Shown: positions 1 to 9,730, counted from the first letter of the stretch. The stretch: DNA of 64,000 bases from an uncultured Muribaculaceae bacterium (GCA_910585275.1 CAJUCW010000015.1:26278-90277); one strand, 5' to 3'. Translations and numbers: made by a program. The notes: generated by a model from the letters alone, not told the origin.

Positions 1-2
1 TT

Positions 3-1958
3 GACCATCTCGGGGCGGGGATAATAGCGGCCGGCAGCATACTGCATTATCTCGATCTCACCAACCATACTCGGATTTCGCACATAACGTCGTTGAGCCG
101 CATCGACAACCGTCGCTATATGCATCTCGACCGTTTCACGGTGCGCAATCTGGAGATTCTCGATTCGATGGGCCCCGAAGGGAAGTCGCTTCTGAAGGTC
201 ATAGATAAGACCGTGTGCCCCATGGGGGCGCGCAAATTGCGCCGTTGGCTCATGCTTCCGCTCCTCGACCCGCAGGAGATAAACGCGCGTCTCGATGCCG
301 TGCAGGCTTTCTTCGAAGACGCTTCGCTGCGCGAGGCTTGCCGGGAGGCGGCGCGCCGAACGGGCGACATAGAGCGTCTTGGGTCGCGTGTGGCGTCGGG
401 GAAGATTTCGCCCAGGGAGATGGTGCAGCTTGCCGACGGGGTGAACGGTGCTATGTCGCTCCGCACGCTTCTGGCGGCCTCCGGATGCGGGTGTCTTGAA
501 ACCCTTTCATCGCGCATGCCCGACGTTTCCGATGTGGCGCAGATGATTTCAGCCACTATCAACCCGGATGCTCCAAACGGGTTCGGGAAAGGACCGGTGG
601 TGGCCGAAGGTGTCGATGCGGAACTCGACGAACTGCGCCGCCTACGCGCCAACGGGCATGATGCGTTGCTTGCCATACAGACCCGCGAGAGCGAGCAGAC
701 CGGAATCCCTTCGCTCAAGATAAGCTTCAACAACGTGTTCGGCTATTACCTCGAAGTGCGCAACACGCATAAGGACAAGGTGCCTGAGACGTGGATAAGG
801 AAACAGACGCTCGTAAACGCCGAGCGTTACATCACTCCCGAACTGAAGGAATATGAAGAGAAAATAGCCGGCGCGGAGGAGCGTATCGCCGTGATAGAGG
901 GGCGTATTTACCAGGATTTGCTTGCCCGTATCAATACCCGTTTCGCCGACCTCCATGCCGACGCTTCGGCGGTGGCCACCGCCGATTGCCTCCTCTCGTT
1001 TGCCGAGGCGGCGGATGCCTACGGCTACGTGCGTCCGGAAATCGACGATTCCATGAGCCTTGCTATCACAGAAGGGAGGCATCCCGTAATCGAGAGGAAC
1101 ATGCCTCCGGGCGAGTCTTACGTTTCCAATTCGGTTTCCCTCGATTCCGACACGCGCCAGATAATGATGATTACCGGCCCCAACATGAGCGGTAAATCGG
1201 CTCTGTTGCGCCAGACGGCTCTGATTGCACTGATGGCCCAGACTGGCAGTTTCGTGCCCGCCAAGGGCGTTAAAATGGGTGTAATCGACAAGATTTTCAC
1301 CCGTGTCGGGGCAAGCGACAATATTTCGTCGGGCGAATCAACGTTTATGGTGGAAATGAACGAGGCTGCAGCCATCCTCAACAACATGAGTGCGCGTTCG
1401 CTGATTCTTTTCGACGAACTTGGACGCGGCACTTCCACTTACGACGGCATCTCGATTGCATGGTCGATTGTGGAGCACATACATGAGAACGGACGTTGCC
1501 GTCCCAAGACACTCTTCGCCACCCACTATCATGAGCTTAACGAGATGGAGAAGAATTTCAAGAGGATTGCCAATTTCAACGTCTCGGTGAAGGAGATAGG
1601 AGGCAAGGTGGTGTTCCTGCGTAAACTCGAACGGGGCGGTTCTGCTCACAGTTTCGGCATACATGTGGCTAAATTGGCGGGTATGCCTCCGTCGATTGTG
1701 AAACGAGCCAACCAAGTGCTCAAACAGCTTGAAGACGCTTCTGCAGGGGTAGAAACGGGGCGTGACACCGTAGGGAAGGGTGCCGTAGAGAATCTCGGTG
1801 CGAACCGCGACGGCTATCAGTTGAGTTTCTTCCAGCTCGACGACCCTCTCCTTTCGCAAATACGCGACCGCCTTCTTGACGTCAACATCGACAACCTCAC
1901 CCCCATCCAGGCTCTCAACATCCTCTACGACCTCCAAGGCCTCCTCACCGGCAAATAG
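3..1958 (+). CDS. mutS: DNA mismatch repair protein MutS (5' end outside the window)
   Basis: MutS recognises mismatches and recruits MutL. The reading frame is open from position 3, so the first part (mismatch-binding and connector domains) lies outside the window; an internal TTG at 93 is not the real start. Visible are the lever/core domain, the ATPase P-loop GPNMSGKS near nt 1177, the Walker B-like stretch LILFDELGRGTS near 1407, the ATHYHE switch near 1518, and a C-terminal helix-turn-helix tail ending in LNILYDLQGLLTGK. The length of the visible part (652 residues) fits a MutS of about 870 residues. A diverged copy of the last 15 codons recurs at 9988-10035, which suggests that the gene end was a recombination or integration point. 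Confidence 0.97.
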   Translation, partial: DHLGAGIIAAGSILHYLDLTNHTRISHITSLSRIDNRRYMHLDRFTVRNLEILDSMGPEGKSLLKVIDKTVCPMGARKLRRWLMLPLLDPQEINARLDAVQAFFEDASLREACREAARRTGDIERLGSRVASGKISPREMVQLADGVNGAMSLRTLLAASGCGCLETLSSRMPDVSDVAQMISATINPDAPNGFGKGPVVAEGVDAELDELRRLRANGHDALLAIQTRESEQTGIPSLKISFNNVFGYYLEVRNTHKDKVPETWIRKQTLVNAERYITPELKEYEEKIAGAEERIAVIEGRIYQDLLARINTRFADLHADASAVATADCLLSFAEAADAYGYVRPEIDDSMSLAITEGRHPVIERNMPPGESYVSNSVSLDSDTRQIMMITGPNMSGKSALLRQTALIALMAQTGSFVPAKGVKMGVIDKIFTRVGASDNISSGESTFMVEMNEAAAILNNMSARSLILFDELGRGTSTYDGISIAWSIVEHIHENGRCRPKTLFATHYHELNEMEKNFKRIANFNVSVKEIGGKVVFLRKLERGGSAHSFGIHVAKLAGMPPSIVKRANQVLKQLEDASAGVETGRDTVGKGAVENLGANRDGYQLSFFQLDDPLLSQIRDRLLDVNIDNLTPIQALNILYDLQGLLTGK

Positions 1959-2065
1959 GGGATGTTTCCGGTTGTTGCAACGCGAGGAGCAGCTGCGTGC
2001 TATTGAGGATTGGGCGGCCAGAATAGTCCTATAAAATAAGAAAAATTTAAAAAAATAAAAAAATA

Positions 2066-2097
2066 TTTGGATTTTTTTTGACGTTGTTGTAATTTTG
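2066..2097 (+). promoter_or_regulatory. Promoter of the fimbrial operon
   Basis: A full Bacteroidota-type promoter: TTTG at 2066-2069, 20 nt, then TAATTTTG at 2090-2097. Transcription should start near 2101, leaving a leader of about 170 nt before the first gene. The leader holds complementary GC-rich runs (GTGCCGGGG near 2141 and CCCCCGGCC near 2223) that could pair. An A-rich tract (2040-2065) lies directly upstream, like an UP element. The stretch between mutS and the next gene holds nothing else I recognise. Confidence 0.75.
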
Positions 2098-2272
2098 TGC
2101 GGTAAAAGACTCCGGCATAGGTAGATTAGGAACCGAAGCCGTGCCGGGGTGGTCATTGCCGCTGCCGTGTGGGGATTTCCCGCCGGCGACGATTCTTTCA
2201 GAGCTTTCACTAACTTGAACGGCCCCCGGCCTTATCTGTGCCGGGAATGAATAAAAAAGTAGTATATCATCT

Positions 2273-3550
2273 ATGCCTCTCTTTATCTGCAAAAAAATGG
2301 AATTGCATGATATTTTCAGATGCTGGTTGATTTTTTTGGCTTTCTCTATGGCCACGGTGTCTGTCGCCGGTAGTGTCGATGTCGTATCTGATGCTGCCGG
2401 ATATGGTGTGCCTTGTCTGACGGAAGGAGAGGCATCCGATACGGTTGTGATAGGTTCCGTATTGTTCCCTTTCTCATCTTCGGAATATGACCCAGGGTTC
2501 TCCGGAAATTCGGAGAGACTGGAATCCATACGTAGTTTTCTTGACAGCATACCTTCGGCGGGCGTAGTCTCGCCCAGGTTTATGGTGACGGGGTCCGTGT
2601 CGCCCGAGGGTTCGCGTGCATTCAATGTTCGTCTGGCTTATGACAGGGCCCACACCTTGTGCCGTGTTCTCGGGACGCTTATCGGCGTGTCGCCGGAGGT
2701 GACGGTGGAAATCCCTGACAGGGCTCCGCTTGAAAGTTACCCCGGCTTGCGCAGTGCCAGAATTTTATGTGCTTATGTAAATGCCCCCCCCACAGGCAGT
2801 TACGAAGATGTCGTGCGCGGGGAAGATTTGTCGCGGAAATCGTCGGCAACGTGTGCCGCGTCTGAAGGTCATGACGATACAGAGGCGGTTGAGGAAAAAC
2901 CGTCGGAAGATGACCATTGTTGCGTGGCCGGCGAAGATGAAATTAATGAGGATGATGGGCCGACCACGGTAGTGGCCGGCGACTCCGGTTTCCGTTTACC
3001 GCCGATTGCGGTATCTACCAATATGCTTTACGACCTTGCCTGTGTGCCCAACATAGCTGTCGGAGTCGCATTGTCCGACAGGCTCACGCTCGGGGCAGAC
3101 TGGATGTGCGCGTGGTGGAGCCGAAAGCCCGACCATTTCTATTACCGCGTATATGGAGGCGATATCGACCTCCGTTACCGCCTTATGGGCGGACAGCCCT
3201 CTAACCCGTTCTCCGGCCATCATATAGGGGTGTATGCGTCGATGGTGTGCTACGACTTCCAGTTTGGCAACCATCACACGGGGGTGCTTTCCGACAAATG
3301 GAATTATGCGGCCGGAGTGTCTTACATGTTCTCGCTCCCTGTGGGGCGAAAGTTCAGCATCGATTTCTCGGCAGGCGTGGGATATATGTGGGGACAGTTT
3401 AAGAAACACATCCCTATCGACGACCATGACGTGTGGAAATCCACCCACCGCCGGTCGTGGTTCGGCCCCACTCGTCTCGGGGTGTCGCTGACCTATCTGC
3501 TGGGCCCCTCCACGTTCAATCTTTCGGAAAAGAAAGGGGGTGGGAAATGA
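2273..3550 (+). CDS. DUF3575 family protein with OmpA-like N-terminal region, first gene of the fimbrial operon
   Basis: Hydrophobic N-terminus (signal peptide), then an OmpA-like/DUF3868-like segment (about residues 55-150, with MVTGSVSPEGSRAFN, the typical periplasmic SPEG motif), an acidic low-complexity linker (about 165-225), and a C-terminal DUF3575 domain (from about 240; PPIAVSTNMLYDLACVPNIA followed by alternating aromatic strands of an outer-membrane barrel type). DUF3575 proteins are regular companions of Bacteroidales fimbrillin loci and are thought to sit in the outer membrane or periplasm; the exact role is unknown. Start: ATG 2273, or ATG 2297, which gives a more compact signal peptide. 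The stop overlaps the next start by ATGA, so translation is coupled to the lipoprotein gene. Confidence 0.8.
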   Translation: MPLFICKKMELHDIFRCWLIFLAFSMATVSVAGSVDVVSDAAGYGVPCLTEGEASDTVVIGSVLFPFSSSEYDPGFSGNSERLESIRSFLDSIPSAGVVSPRFMVTGSVSPEGSRAFNVRLAYDRAHTLCRVLGTLIGVSPEVTVEIPDRAPLESYPGLRSARILCAYVNAPPTGSYEDVVRGEDLSRKSSATCAASEGHDDTEAVEEKPSEDDHCCVAGEDEINEDDGPTTVVAGDSGFRLPPIAVSTNMLYDLACVPNIAVGVALSDRLTLGADWMCAWWSRKPDHFYYRVYGGDIDLRYRLMGGQPSNPFSGHHIGVYASMVCYDFQFGNHHTGVLSDKWNYAAGVSYMFSLPVGRKFSIDFSAGVGYMWGQFKKHIPIDDHDVWKSTHRRSWFGPTRLGVSLTYLLGPSTFNLSEKKGGGK

Positions 3551-4506
3551 GACCCTGTTTAATATCGGTCATGATGTGGCTTATATGTGTGTCTGCCATG
3601 TTTTCGTCATGCAGCCAGCGGGAACTGTGTTACGACCATTCCCATTATTCTCCTGTCAATGTTGTGTTCGACTGGTCGCGGTGTCCCGATGCCGAGCCGT
3701 CAACGATGGTTGTGTGGTTCTTCCCGGTTGACGGCGGTGCTGGACGACGCTATGAGATAATTCCTGGTGGCGATACTTCGCGGGGAGGTAGTGAATTCAA
3801 CACTGTGTTGAAGGTTGCCCCAGGCAGCTATCGTGTGATATGCCATAACGGGGAGACCGAAAACAATCTTGAGGATGGCGACACCTTCTTCAACTATCGG
3901 ATACATACCCGCGACGATGTCTTGCTGTCGCCACTGAACCGTGGCGACGACGCCCCTTGTCCCGACGGATGTGACACGCAGCCTGTTAAGACGGAGGCCA
4001 GCACGCTATATGCCCACACCTACCCTGTGGAGGTTACGGTGGCGCCGAGTGCTGCCGAACCCGTGGAGATAAGGTTTGTGCCGGAGGAGGTTACCTCAGT
4101 GTGGCATATAAGCATAACGGGGATTGTAAACCTTGTGCCCGGGGTAGAGGCGAGCGGGGTGGTGACCGGAGCCGCCGAATGCTGGAGCCATTTCAGCGAG
4201 GCCCCCGGAGGTGTGGAAGTGATGGTTCCGTTTTCACTTCATCCTTGCGGTACAGACTGCCTGAAAGGCACCGTGACGCTTTTTGGAGTGAGGGAGAAGA
4301 CCGGGATTCCGCATAAACTGAGGGTCTATACCTCTTACATGTATTATTACGATTTCGATGTCACCGACCAAGTTGAGGAAGCCTCCGACTCCCACAACAT
4401 CGACATAACGTTGGAGGGCATCCGGTTGCCCGATCCGCAGGGAGGCGGAATGTCGCCCGGGGTCAGCGATTGGGGCGAGACCGAGGATGTGGAAATAAAG
4501 ATGTAA
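3547..4506 (+). CDS. FimB/Mfa2-family fimbrial lipoprotein
   Basis: 319 residues starting at ATG 3547, which overlaps the previous stop. The N-terminus is a lipoprotein signal ending in AMFSSC, so the mature protein starts at Cys22 and should be exported to the outer membrane. The rest matches the FimB/Mfa2 layout: two beta-rich transthyretin-like halves, with VNVVFDWSRCPDAEPSTMVV in the first strand and a second half starting near EVTSVWHISITGI. Members of this family anchor the fimbria to the cell and limit its length; the gene's place directly before the major fimbrillin fits that. The family call comes from motif and context rather than alignment. Confidence 0.8.
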   Translation: MRPCLISVMMWLICVSAMFSSCSQRELCYDHSHYSPVNVVFDWSRCPDAEPSTMVVWFFPVDGGAGRRYEIIPGGDTSRGGSEFNTVLKVAPGSYRVICHNGETENNLEDGDTFFNYRIHTRDDVLLSPLNRGDDAPCPDGCDTQPVKTEASTLYAHTYPVEVTVAPSAAEPVEIRFVPEEVTSVWHISITGIVNLVPGVEASGVVTGAAECWSHFSEAPGGVEVMVPFSLHPCGTDCLKGTVTLFGVREKTGIPHKLRVYTSYMYYYDFDVTDQVEEASDSHNIDITLEGIRLPDPQGGGMSPGVSDWGETEDVEIKM

Positions 4507-4534
4507 ATATACTATAAACAAATATATTAAGATT

Positions 4535-6007
4535 ATGAAACTCAGATTTATTCCATTGATGATGCTGGCGGCAGGGCTTGCCTCATCATGCTCTAACGAG
4601 GAGGTGCTCGATGTGAACACCGACCCTACGGGAGCCTCAATCTCGTTCAGCCCGAAAGTGGGCCGTGCCACAAAAGCGACAGAGACAACGATTTCTAATT
4701 TGGGCAACTTTGCTGTGGTGGCGAGGGGCGTGCATCCTCATGGCGATGTATATTCCAATTTCTTGATTGGCGGTGAAAACGGAGGTGAGGTTGCCACACG
4801 ACCCGATAATGTTTCGGGCACTACAGGGGTGTGGACACTTGCTGACAATGTGCTTTGGCCGTCATCAATCGATAATATGCTTTTCTGGGCATATACGGCG
4901 TCAAATACTTCATCTGATCAGATGAAGGGAAATTTGCTGGGAGGCGCCACATTCTCGTTTAAAGACAATACTCCCAAGATTTCCGGATTCGTACCTAAGA
5001 AAGCCGATTTGACAAAAGAGGGAGAATCATTCTACTTTGACGGAGTCAATCAGGAAGACCTGATGTTCGCCTTCACGAGTCAGAAAAGGACACAGAGCGC
5101 CTCGAATGTACCGCTGAATTTCCAACATGCATTAACTCAGATTTCTATTGAGGCGAAATCTGCGGGAAAGACCGACGGCGACCACCGTATCGTAAAAATC
5201 AAGGGAGCCTGGATTGTCAATGCCAAGGATAAGGGTGACTTGGCCGGAGACTTTAAGTGGGATAGTTCAAATAAAGAAGCCACGTCGGATCCTGACTGGA
5301 CTGCGAGATTCTCGTCGAATGACATCACTGCATATGGCTCGTTCTATAAGAATGAACAGTTGCTGGATGATGAAACGAAAACGATAGACTTGCTCAAGTC
5401 CGGTTCCAACCAAGAACCGTCGCTAATGCTCATACCTCAGGATTTCGAGGCTTGGAACGCCCAGGCGTCAGATGAAAATATTGGCAAAAACACCAATGGA
5501 GTCTATATCATGCTTCTTTGCCGCGTTGAGCTTCGTCATGAGGGTGCTACTCATGGCGTAGATGATGGCGCGAATGATGATGTCTTAATAGATGAGGACA
5601 ACGAAATGCATTATCATCAGCAGTTCCCTGTGAATAAGGATAACAAATACGACGCTAATGAGTATGGATTTGTCTGTGTGCCGATAACGGCTCCCGTGAC
5701 AAAAGTTGATGATATTGAAGTGAAGGGGTGGCAGATGGGCACGAAATACAAATATACGCTCGATATCTGCGGAGCCGCTTCCGGTGCCGGCATCTATCCT
5801 CCTGATTTCAATGAGGATATTTATAAGATGTTGCTTCCGTCAGACTATGCCGGTTATCTTACCATCGGAACTCGCCCGACAGGCATGGATGCTGATAATA
5901 ATCCGATAAAGAAAGTCGGAGACCCTGTTCTCGACAGCGAAATCAAGTTCACCGTCTCTGTAAATGAATGGGGCGAATGGGTATCCGGTAATGAAAACGC
6001 GAGATGA
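4535..6007 (+). CDS. Major fimbrillin-like lipoprotein (Mfa-like)
   Basis: 490 residues. The type II signal MKLRFIPLMMLAAGLASSC is typical of fimbrillins, which are exported as lipoproteins and then cut after an Arg/Lys by a gingipain-like protease so that a freed strand can polymerise. The region after the Cys (NEEVLDVNTDPTGASISFSP...RATKATETTISNLGNFAVVA) matches the N-terminal Mfa-like domain, including RATKA as a possible cleavage site and the SNLGNFAV motif. The C-terminal half includes FQHALTQISIEAKS and ends in a short beta-strand (IKFTVSVNEWGEW) typical of family members. Likely the bulk shaft subunit, because it follows the anchor gene and precedes a much larger tip-like paralogue. 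Confidence 0.85.
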   Translation: MKLRFIPLMMLAAGLASSCSNEEVLDVNTDPTGASISFSPKVGRATKATETTISNLGNFAVVARGVHPHGDVYSNFLIGGENGGEVATRPDNVSGTTGVWTLADNVLWPSSIDNMLFWAYTASNTSSDQMKGNLLGGATFSFKDNTPKISGFVPKKADLTKEGESFYFDGVNQEDLMFAFTSQKRTQSASNVPLNFQHALTQISIEAKSAGKTDGDHRIVKIKGAWIVNAKDKGDLAGDFKWDSSNKEATSDPDWTARFSSNDITAYGSFYKNEQLLDDETKTIDLLKSGSNQEPSLMLIPQDFEAWNAQASDENIGKNTNGVYIMLLCRVELRHEGATHGVDDGANDDVLIDEDNEMHYHQQFPVNKDNKYDANEYGFVCVPITAPVTKVDDIEVKGWQMGTKYKYTLDICGAASGAGIYPPDFNEDIYKMLLPSDYAGYLTIGTRPTGMDADNNPIKKVGDPVLDSEIKFTVSVNEWGEWVSGNENAR

Positions 6008-6048
6008 TATCTGTAGGAATTGCCTATTGTTTCATCTGAAGTAAACTT

Positions 6049-6076
6049 AGGGGGGGACATGAAAATGCCTCCCCCT
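6049..6076 (+). terminator. GC-rich hairpin between the major and tip fimbrillin genes
   Basis: A run of seven G (6050-6056) faces CCTCCCCCTT (6068-6077), which can form a 6-7 bp stem without a clear U tract. It sits in the 86-bp gap between the shaft and tip genes. Such a weak terminator or RNA-stability hairpin could keep tip mRNA below shaft mRNA; this role is inferred. Confidence 0.4.
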
Positions 6077-6093
6077 TGCTAAACTTATAGGAT

Positions 6094-9000
6094 ATGAATC
6101 GCAGATATAAGGTTTTGAATATGTTTTTTGCGGGTGTCTCGGTGTCCGTAGCCGCTTTATGTGCCGTAGGATGTGCCGATGACTCCCCATTTGGTGAGAA
6201 ACCCGGAGAATTGCCCGACCGTCCGGTGTTCGGAGTCTCCATGTCGTCATCGTGGCAGACGGGACAAGACGCCACACGCTCCGGAGTGACGGTGAGTCCG
6301 CTCGAAGGTGATTCCACGGGACAGACCTTATATCTGGTGACCGAGGTGGCGGCTGTCAATGACTCGGTAATCGGCCCTGCCACGAGGGGGAGCAAGGTGG
6401 AGAACGATGAGGATTTCACCAAGGCATATTCTTCGTTCGGTCTCACCGGCATCTGCCATCAGGGGAACGAGGACAGCGATGTGTCAGACCTCTCCCCCAA
6501 CCTGCTCCACAATGGGAAGATAACGAAGAAAGGCACTTTCTGGGAGAGCCCCGAGCCTCTGTATTGGCCCGGGTCGGGCAGGATGCGTTTCTTTGCCTAT
6601 GCGCCCTATGCCACGCCCGACAACGGGGTGTCGGTTTCCTCTTCCTCGCAGAAGGGGGCGCCGGAACTGACGTTTAAGGTGAACGACGACGTCGAGAAGC
6701 AGACCGACCTTCTCACATCGGTCAAAGACGTGGCCGGAAACGGCGGGGGCGCCATAAATCTGGAATTCCGCCATGCCCTCGCCGCCATACAGTTCAAGAC
6801 GGGCGACGCCATGCTTGGCGGCAAGGTGAAGAAGATTACCCTTTCGGGGGTCTATAAGGAGGGGAAACACAGGATAGGCACGGCCGAATGGACTGCGACG
6901 GGTGATGCCGTCGGCAGTTATGAGATTGAAAAAGAAGTGGAATTCTACATTAAGGACGAAACGCCCGACTCCGATCCTGACCATAGGGAAGACAACCATT
7001 ACACCGACAATAACCAGCAGTATGCCGGGGTTGACGACAACCTCACGCTGTTTATGATTCCGCAGGAACTTCCCGATGGGGCTAAGATTACCATGCTCTT
7101 TACCGATGAGCTTACCGGCCTCGAACGCACGCTCACGGCCGACCTGAAGGGACTCCGCTGGGAGGCCGGGAAGCTTTACACATATTCCCTTTCCACCACA
7201 GGAATAGTGCTGAATCCGGTGGTGAAGATTGTAAGGGGCGGAACGGAGTCGTTCGCATTTGCCGACAGCATACCGTTCACGGGTGTTGTGCGCGACGTTG
7301 AGCTTACGGCTTATGTGGAGGTGACGCAGGCCGGCATGCCTACGGTAAGAAAGGCAATACCCTACACGGTGGAATGTTACGACGACAAAAAGAAGACATG
7401 GGCATCCAATGCAAGATGGGGCGATGTGTGGCAGCCTGATGAGGGAGCCTCGGTTCGTGCCGCTGAAATATCCGACAAGTCTGATGTCATTTCCTCTGTG
7501 AGAGGCACCTTGTATTTGCCGCCACAAGAACTTTTTGCCTCCAGACAGGATAAACATTTCTCGGGGAAACTGAATGAGGTGGAAGGCTCGGAAAGCAATC
7601 CTAAAGACCTCTCGTCGCCGGAAAGCGCCAATTGCTATATGGTGGGAAAACCGGGTTACTACAAATTCCGTACTGTTTATGGCAACAGCTACAACAATCC
7701 CGCCGCTTACACCATAACCCGCCCCAATGGCTACGACCATGACCCCGGAATGAAATGGTATGTTGACCATCTTGACCGCCAGATAACTAATTCGAGCATC
7801 AAAGCCCAGGTTGGCAATCTCGGGAAGGCATTTGTATTGTGGCAGGACTCCCCTTCCCTTGTAGAAGATGTAAGGCTTTCAGATGATGGTGAATTTATCT
7901 CGTTTTATGTGGATAAGCACACGATTGCCCAGGGGAATACGGTGATTGCTCTTACCGACGGCTCGAGTGAAGGCAACATAGTCTGGAGTTGGCATATATG
8001 GGTCACGAACCAGGACTGGAGCCGGACGGTGACGCTGAAAGATGAGAAAGACCACACTTATGAAATGGCGCCGTCAGTGCTTGGACGGTGTGACAACAGT
8101 CCCGGCACGCCCGCCCGCAATGTGCAGCTGCGTGTGAGATTCGACCTCAAGGATGCTAACGGCAACAGCATAGCCGGCACGAAGGTTGTGTCGGAAGGGA
8201 AGGAACACGACCTTCTCAAAGAGGTTGGACAGAAGTATATGGCAGCATCGTTGGGTGGTGACAATACTTATTATCAATGGGGACGAAAGGACGCTATGCC
8301 CGGAGGAAGATACGGAATAACCAACGGAAGAGTCGGTTATCCATATTATAATTACACAGAAGGAAACCGGGCACAGGAATTCACTATGATGAACAAGGAG
8401 ATATTCGATAATCCCGAGAAGTATAAGTTTGCTGCGAGCGTTTCTCAAAATGGAGCCTCGTTCGGACAGACTGTGAGCTATCCACATCGTTTTGTCTTAG
8501 GAAGAGGGAAAGATTATCGGCAGCATTGGCATAACGGGGCAAATGTTAGTAAGCCCTATGTCGAGACCGGCGGCTCCATGTATAATGCCTGGAATGCCAC
8601 AGCGCAGAAGGCATATAATAATACCAAGGGCAATGAATATAACGATGAAGGATGGAATGTAGGTAAGAGTGTCTATGACCCTTGTCCGCCCGGTTTTCAT
8701 GTGCCGGCAGCCGTTACGTTTAGCGGAATGCTGAATAAGTCGGCGGGGCCCGAAGCTAATAATGCAGAAGATGATAATCAGCCTGAGTGGGATGGTTCGG
8801 AGAATTGCTGGCGACTCAAGACTAATAAGGATGGCTCGGGCGAGGAAATCAAGATATATGCCACCGGGGTAAGGGATATGAACGTTCCGGACACGGAATT
8901 GTTAAAAGATCCTTTCGGGCCTTCGGGCAGCCTGTCTTCTTTGAATGGATTGTCGTGGCCTGCCTTTTCGATGATTGCTTATATAGTAACCACCTCGATA

Positions 9001-9147
9001 GAAAAAAGTTCGACGGCACAGAACAACATCCTTTTCTTCGATCATCGCAAGGTGAGTGGAGACCCGGAGGAAACGTTGGAGCGATGCGGGTGGGGGCTTC
9101 AGTCGAACAACTCCTACGGCTTCACTATATGGCCTGTGAAGGAATGA
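6094..9147 (+). CDS. Large fimbrillin-family lipoprotein with C-terminal FISUMP-like domain (putative fimbrial tip)
   Basis: 1017 residues. The lipoprotein signal ends in LCAVGC. The N-terminal half (about 40-360) is an Mfa-like fimbrillin module with FRHALAAIQFKTG and LFMIPQELPDGAKITM, followed by a beta-rich middle (about 370-650). The C-terminal 300 residues resemble the Fibrobacter-succinogenes-major-paralogous-like domain: YYQWGRKDAMPGG, VYDPCPPGFHVPA and a final GFTIWPVKE. In Bacteroidales fimbrial loci such large mosaic fimbrillins are minor or tip subunits that carry the adhesive head. It is the last gene of the operon; the C-terminal module likely contacts glycans or other surfaces (inference). 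Confidence 0.8.
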   Translation: MNRRYKVLNMFFAGVSVSVAALCAVGCADDSPFGEKPGELPDRPVFGVSMSSSWQTGQDATRSGVTVSPLEGDSTGQTLYLVTEVAAVNDSVIGPATRGSKVENDEDFTKAYSSFGLTGICHQGNEDSDVSDLSPNLLHNGKITKKGTFWESPEPLYWPGSGRMRFFAYAPYATPDNGVSVSSSSQKGAPELTFKVNDDVEKQTDLLTSVKDVAGNGGGAINLEFRHALAAIQFKTGDAMLGGKVKKITLSGVYKEGKHRIGTAEWTATGDAVGSYEIEKEVEFYIKDETPDSDPDHREDNHYTDNNQQYAGVDDNLTLFMIPQELPDGAKITMLFTDELTGLERTLTADLKGLRWEAGKLYTYSLSTTGIVLNPVVKIVRGGTESFAFADSIPFTGVVRDVELTAYVEVTQAGMPTVRKAIPYTVECYDDKKKTWASNARWGDVWQPDEGASVRAAEISDKSDVISSVRGTLYLPPQELFASRQDKHFSGKLNEVEGSESNPKDLSSPESANCYMVGKPGYYKFRTVYGNSYNNPAAYTITRPNGYDHDPGMKWYVDHLDRQITNSSIKAQVGNLGKAFVLWQDSPSLVEDVRLSDDGEFISFYVDKHTIAQGNTVIALTDGSSEGNIVWSWHIWVTNQDWSRTVTLKDEKDHTYEMAPSVLGRCDNSPGTPARNVQLRVRFDLKDANGNSIAGTKVVSEGKEHDLLKEVGQKYMAASLGGDNTYYQWGRKDAMPGGRYGITNGRVGYPYYNYTEGNRAQEFTMMNKEIFDNPEKYKFAASVSQNGASFGQTVSYPHRFVLGRGKDYRQHWHNGANVSKPYVETGGSMYNAWNATAQKAYNNTKGNEYNDEGWNVGKSVYDPCPPGFHVPAAVTFSGMLNKSAGPEANNAEDDNQPEWDGSENCWRLKTNKDGSGEEIKIYATGVRDMNVPDTELLKDPFGPSGSLSSLNGLSWPAFSMIAYIVTTSIEKSSTAQNNILFFDHRKVSGDPEETLERCGWGLQSNNSYGFTIWPVKE

Positions 9148-9159
9148 CTCCACCCCTCC

Positions 9160-9489
9160 TATATTTGCAGTTGCGAAACGGGCGGTTCCGAAATGACGGT
9201 TTCGGAACCGCCCGTTTCCCAATATGAAATTATAGTGATTATGAAGTTTTTTGATAGAACAGAGGAGATTGGAGTCTTGCGGCAAGCAAGGGAGAGGGCC
9301 GAGAAAGCGGCGCAATGATGAGGGTCTCTCACCGCTTCAGTGACTATGAAAAGCTTTTCGAAGGCCTGACCCTCGCCGACATGTAGCATCGCGATGCCAT
9401 TGGCAGGGGGCCGTACGCCAATCTGCAAAGTTTGCAGAGAGTGATTATATCCAATAGTTTAACAACTTAAAGAAATAAATTTTCTTCTG
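9160..9489 (+). repeat. 330-bp cassette, copy 1 (promoter box, hairpin, gutted ATPase gene)
   Basis: Aligns without gaps to 10721-11050. Order: a -7 box TATATTTG (9160-9167); a perfect 19-bp inverted repeat with a 6-nt loop (9175-9193 and 9200-9218) that would form the 5' end of the transcript; the fused ends of an ATPase gene (9241-9386); then a tail with GCAAAGTTTGCAGAGAG (9427-9443) leading into a CTCCTGT array. The hairpin probably also acts on the end of the fimbrial transcript. Confidence 0.85.
9241..9386 (+). pseudogene. Internal-deletion remnant of a DUF234-type AAA+ ATPase gene, copy 1
   Basis: ATG at 9241 opens 25 codons (MKFFDRTEEIGVLRQAREKA-like, written by the DNA as MKFFDRTEEIGVLRQARERA...) that look like the start of the Bacteroidales 'ATP-binding protein' family with a C-terminal DUF234 domain, and then stops at 9316. 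A second frame starting at 9315 reads HRFSDYEKLFEGLTLADM and stops at 9386, which looks like the end of the same family (usually ...YRGLSLDDM). The P-loop and the roughly 300 residues between are missing. The family assignment is from memory of the conserved ends; the deletion model is inferred. Confidence 0.6.
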
Positions 9490-9490
9490 A

Positions 9491-9730
9491 TCTCCTGTAT
9501 CTCCTGTCCTCCTGTCAAAAAATCCATCTCCTGTATCTCCTGTCCTCCAGTCAAAAAATACCTCTCCTGTATCTCCTGTCCTCCTGTCAGAAAAATACCT
9601 CTCCTGTATCTTCTGTACTTCTGTCAGAAAAATACCTCCTGTATCTCCTGTCCTCCAGTCAAAAAATACATCTCCTGTATCTCCTGTACTCCTGTCAACG
9701 AAAAGACAGGAGAACGGGAGAAACAGGAGA
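9491..9730 (+). repeat. CTCCTGT-rich tandem array 1, closed by an inverted copy
   Basis: About six units of 36-37 bp, each built from three CTCCTGT-like words followed by a short A-rich spacer (CAAAAAATAC or CAGAAAAATAC). The last unit (9671-9696) is followed by AACGAAAA and a 26-nt inverted copy (9705-9730) with three mismatches, giving a long hairpin. It is flanked by GCAAAG/GCAGAGAG before and ACTTTGCGCTCTCTGC after (9752-9767). No spacers of unique sequence, so this is not a CRISPR array. Confidence 0.9.

Noticed and set aside
2047..2625. 192-codon minus-strand ORF
   Set aside because: Crosses the fimbrial promoter and the signal peptide region of the DUF3575 gene; no domain; shadow of that frame.
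8902..9428. Minus-strand ORFs over the end of the tip fimbrillin gene and cassette 1
   Set aside because: They run antisense to a well-supported gene and to the cassette, and reappear in copy 2 only because the DNA is duplicated.
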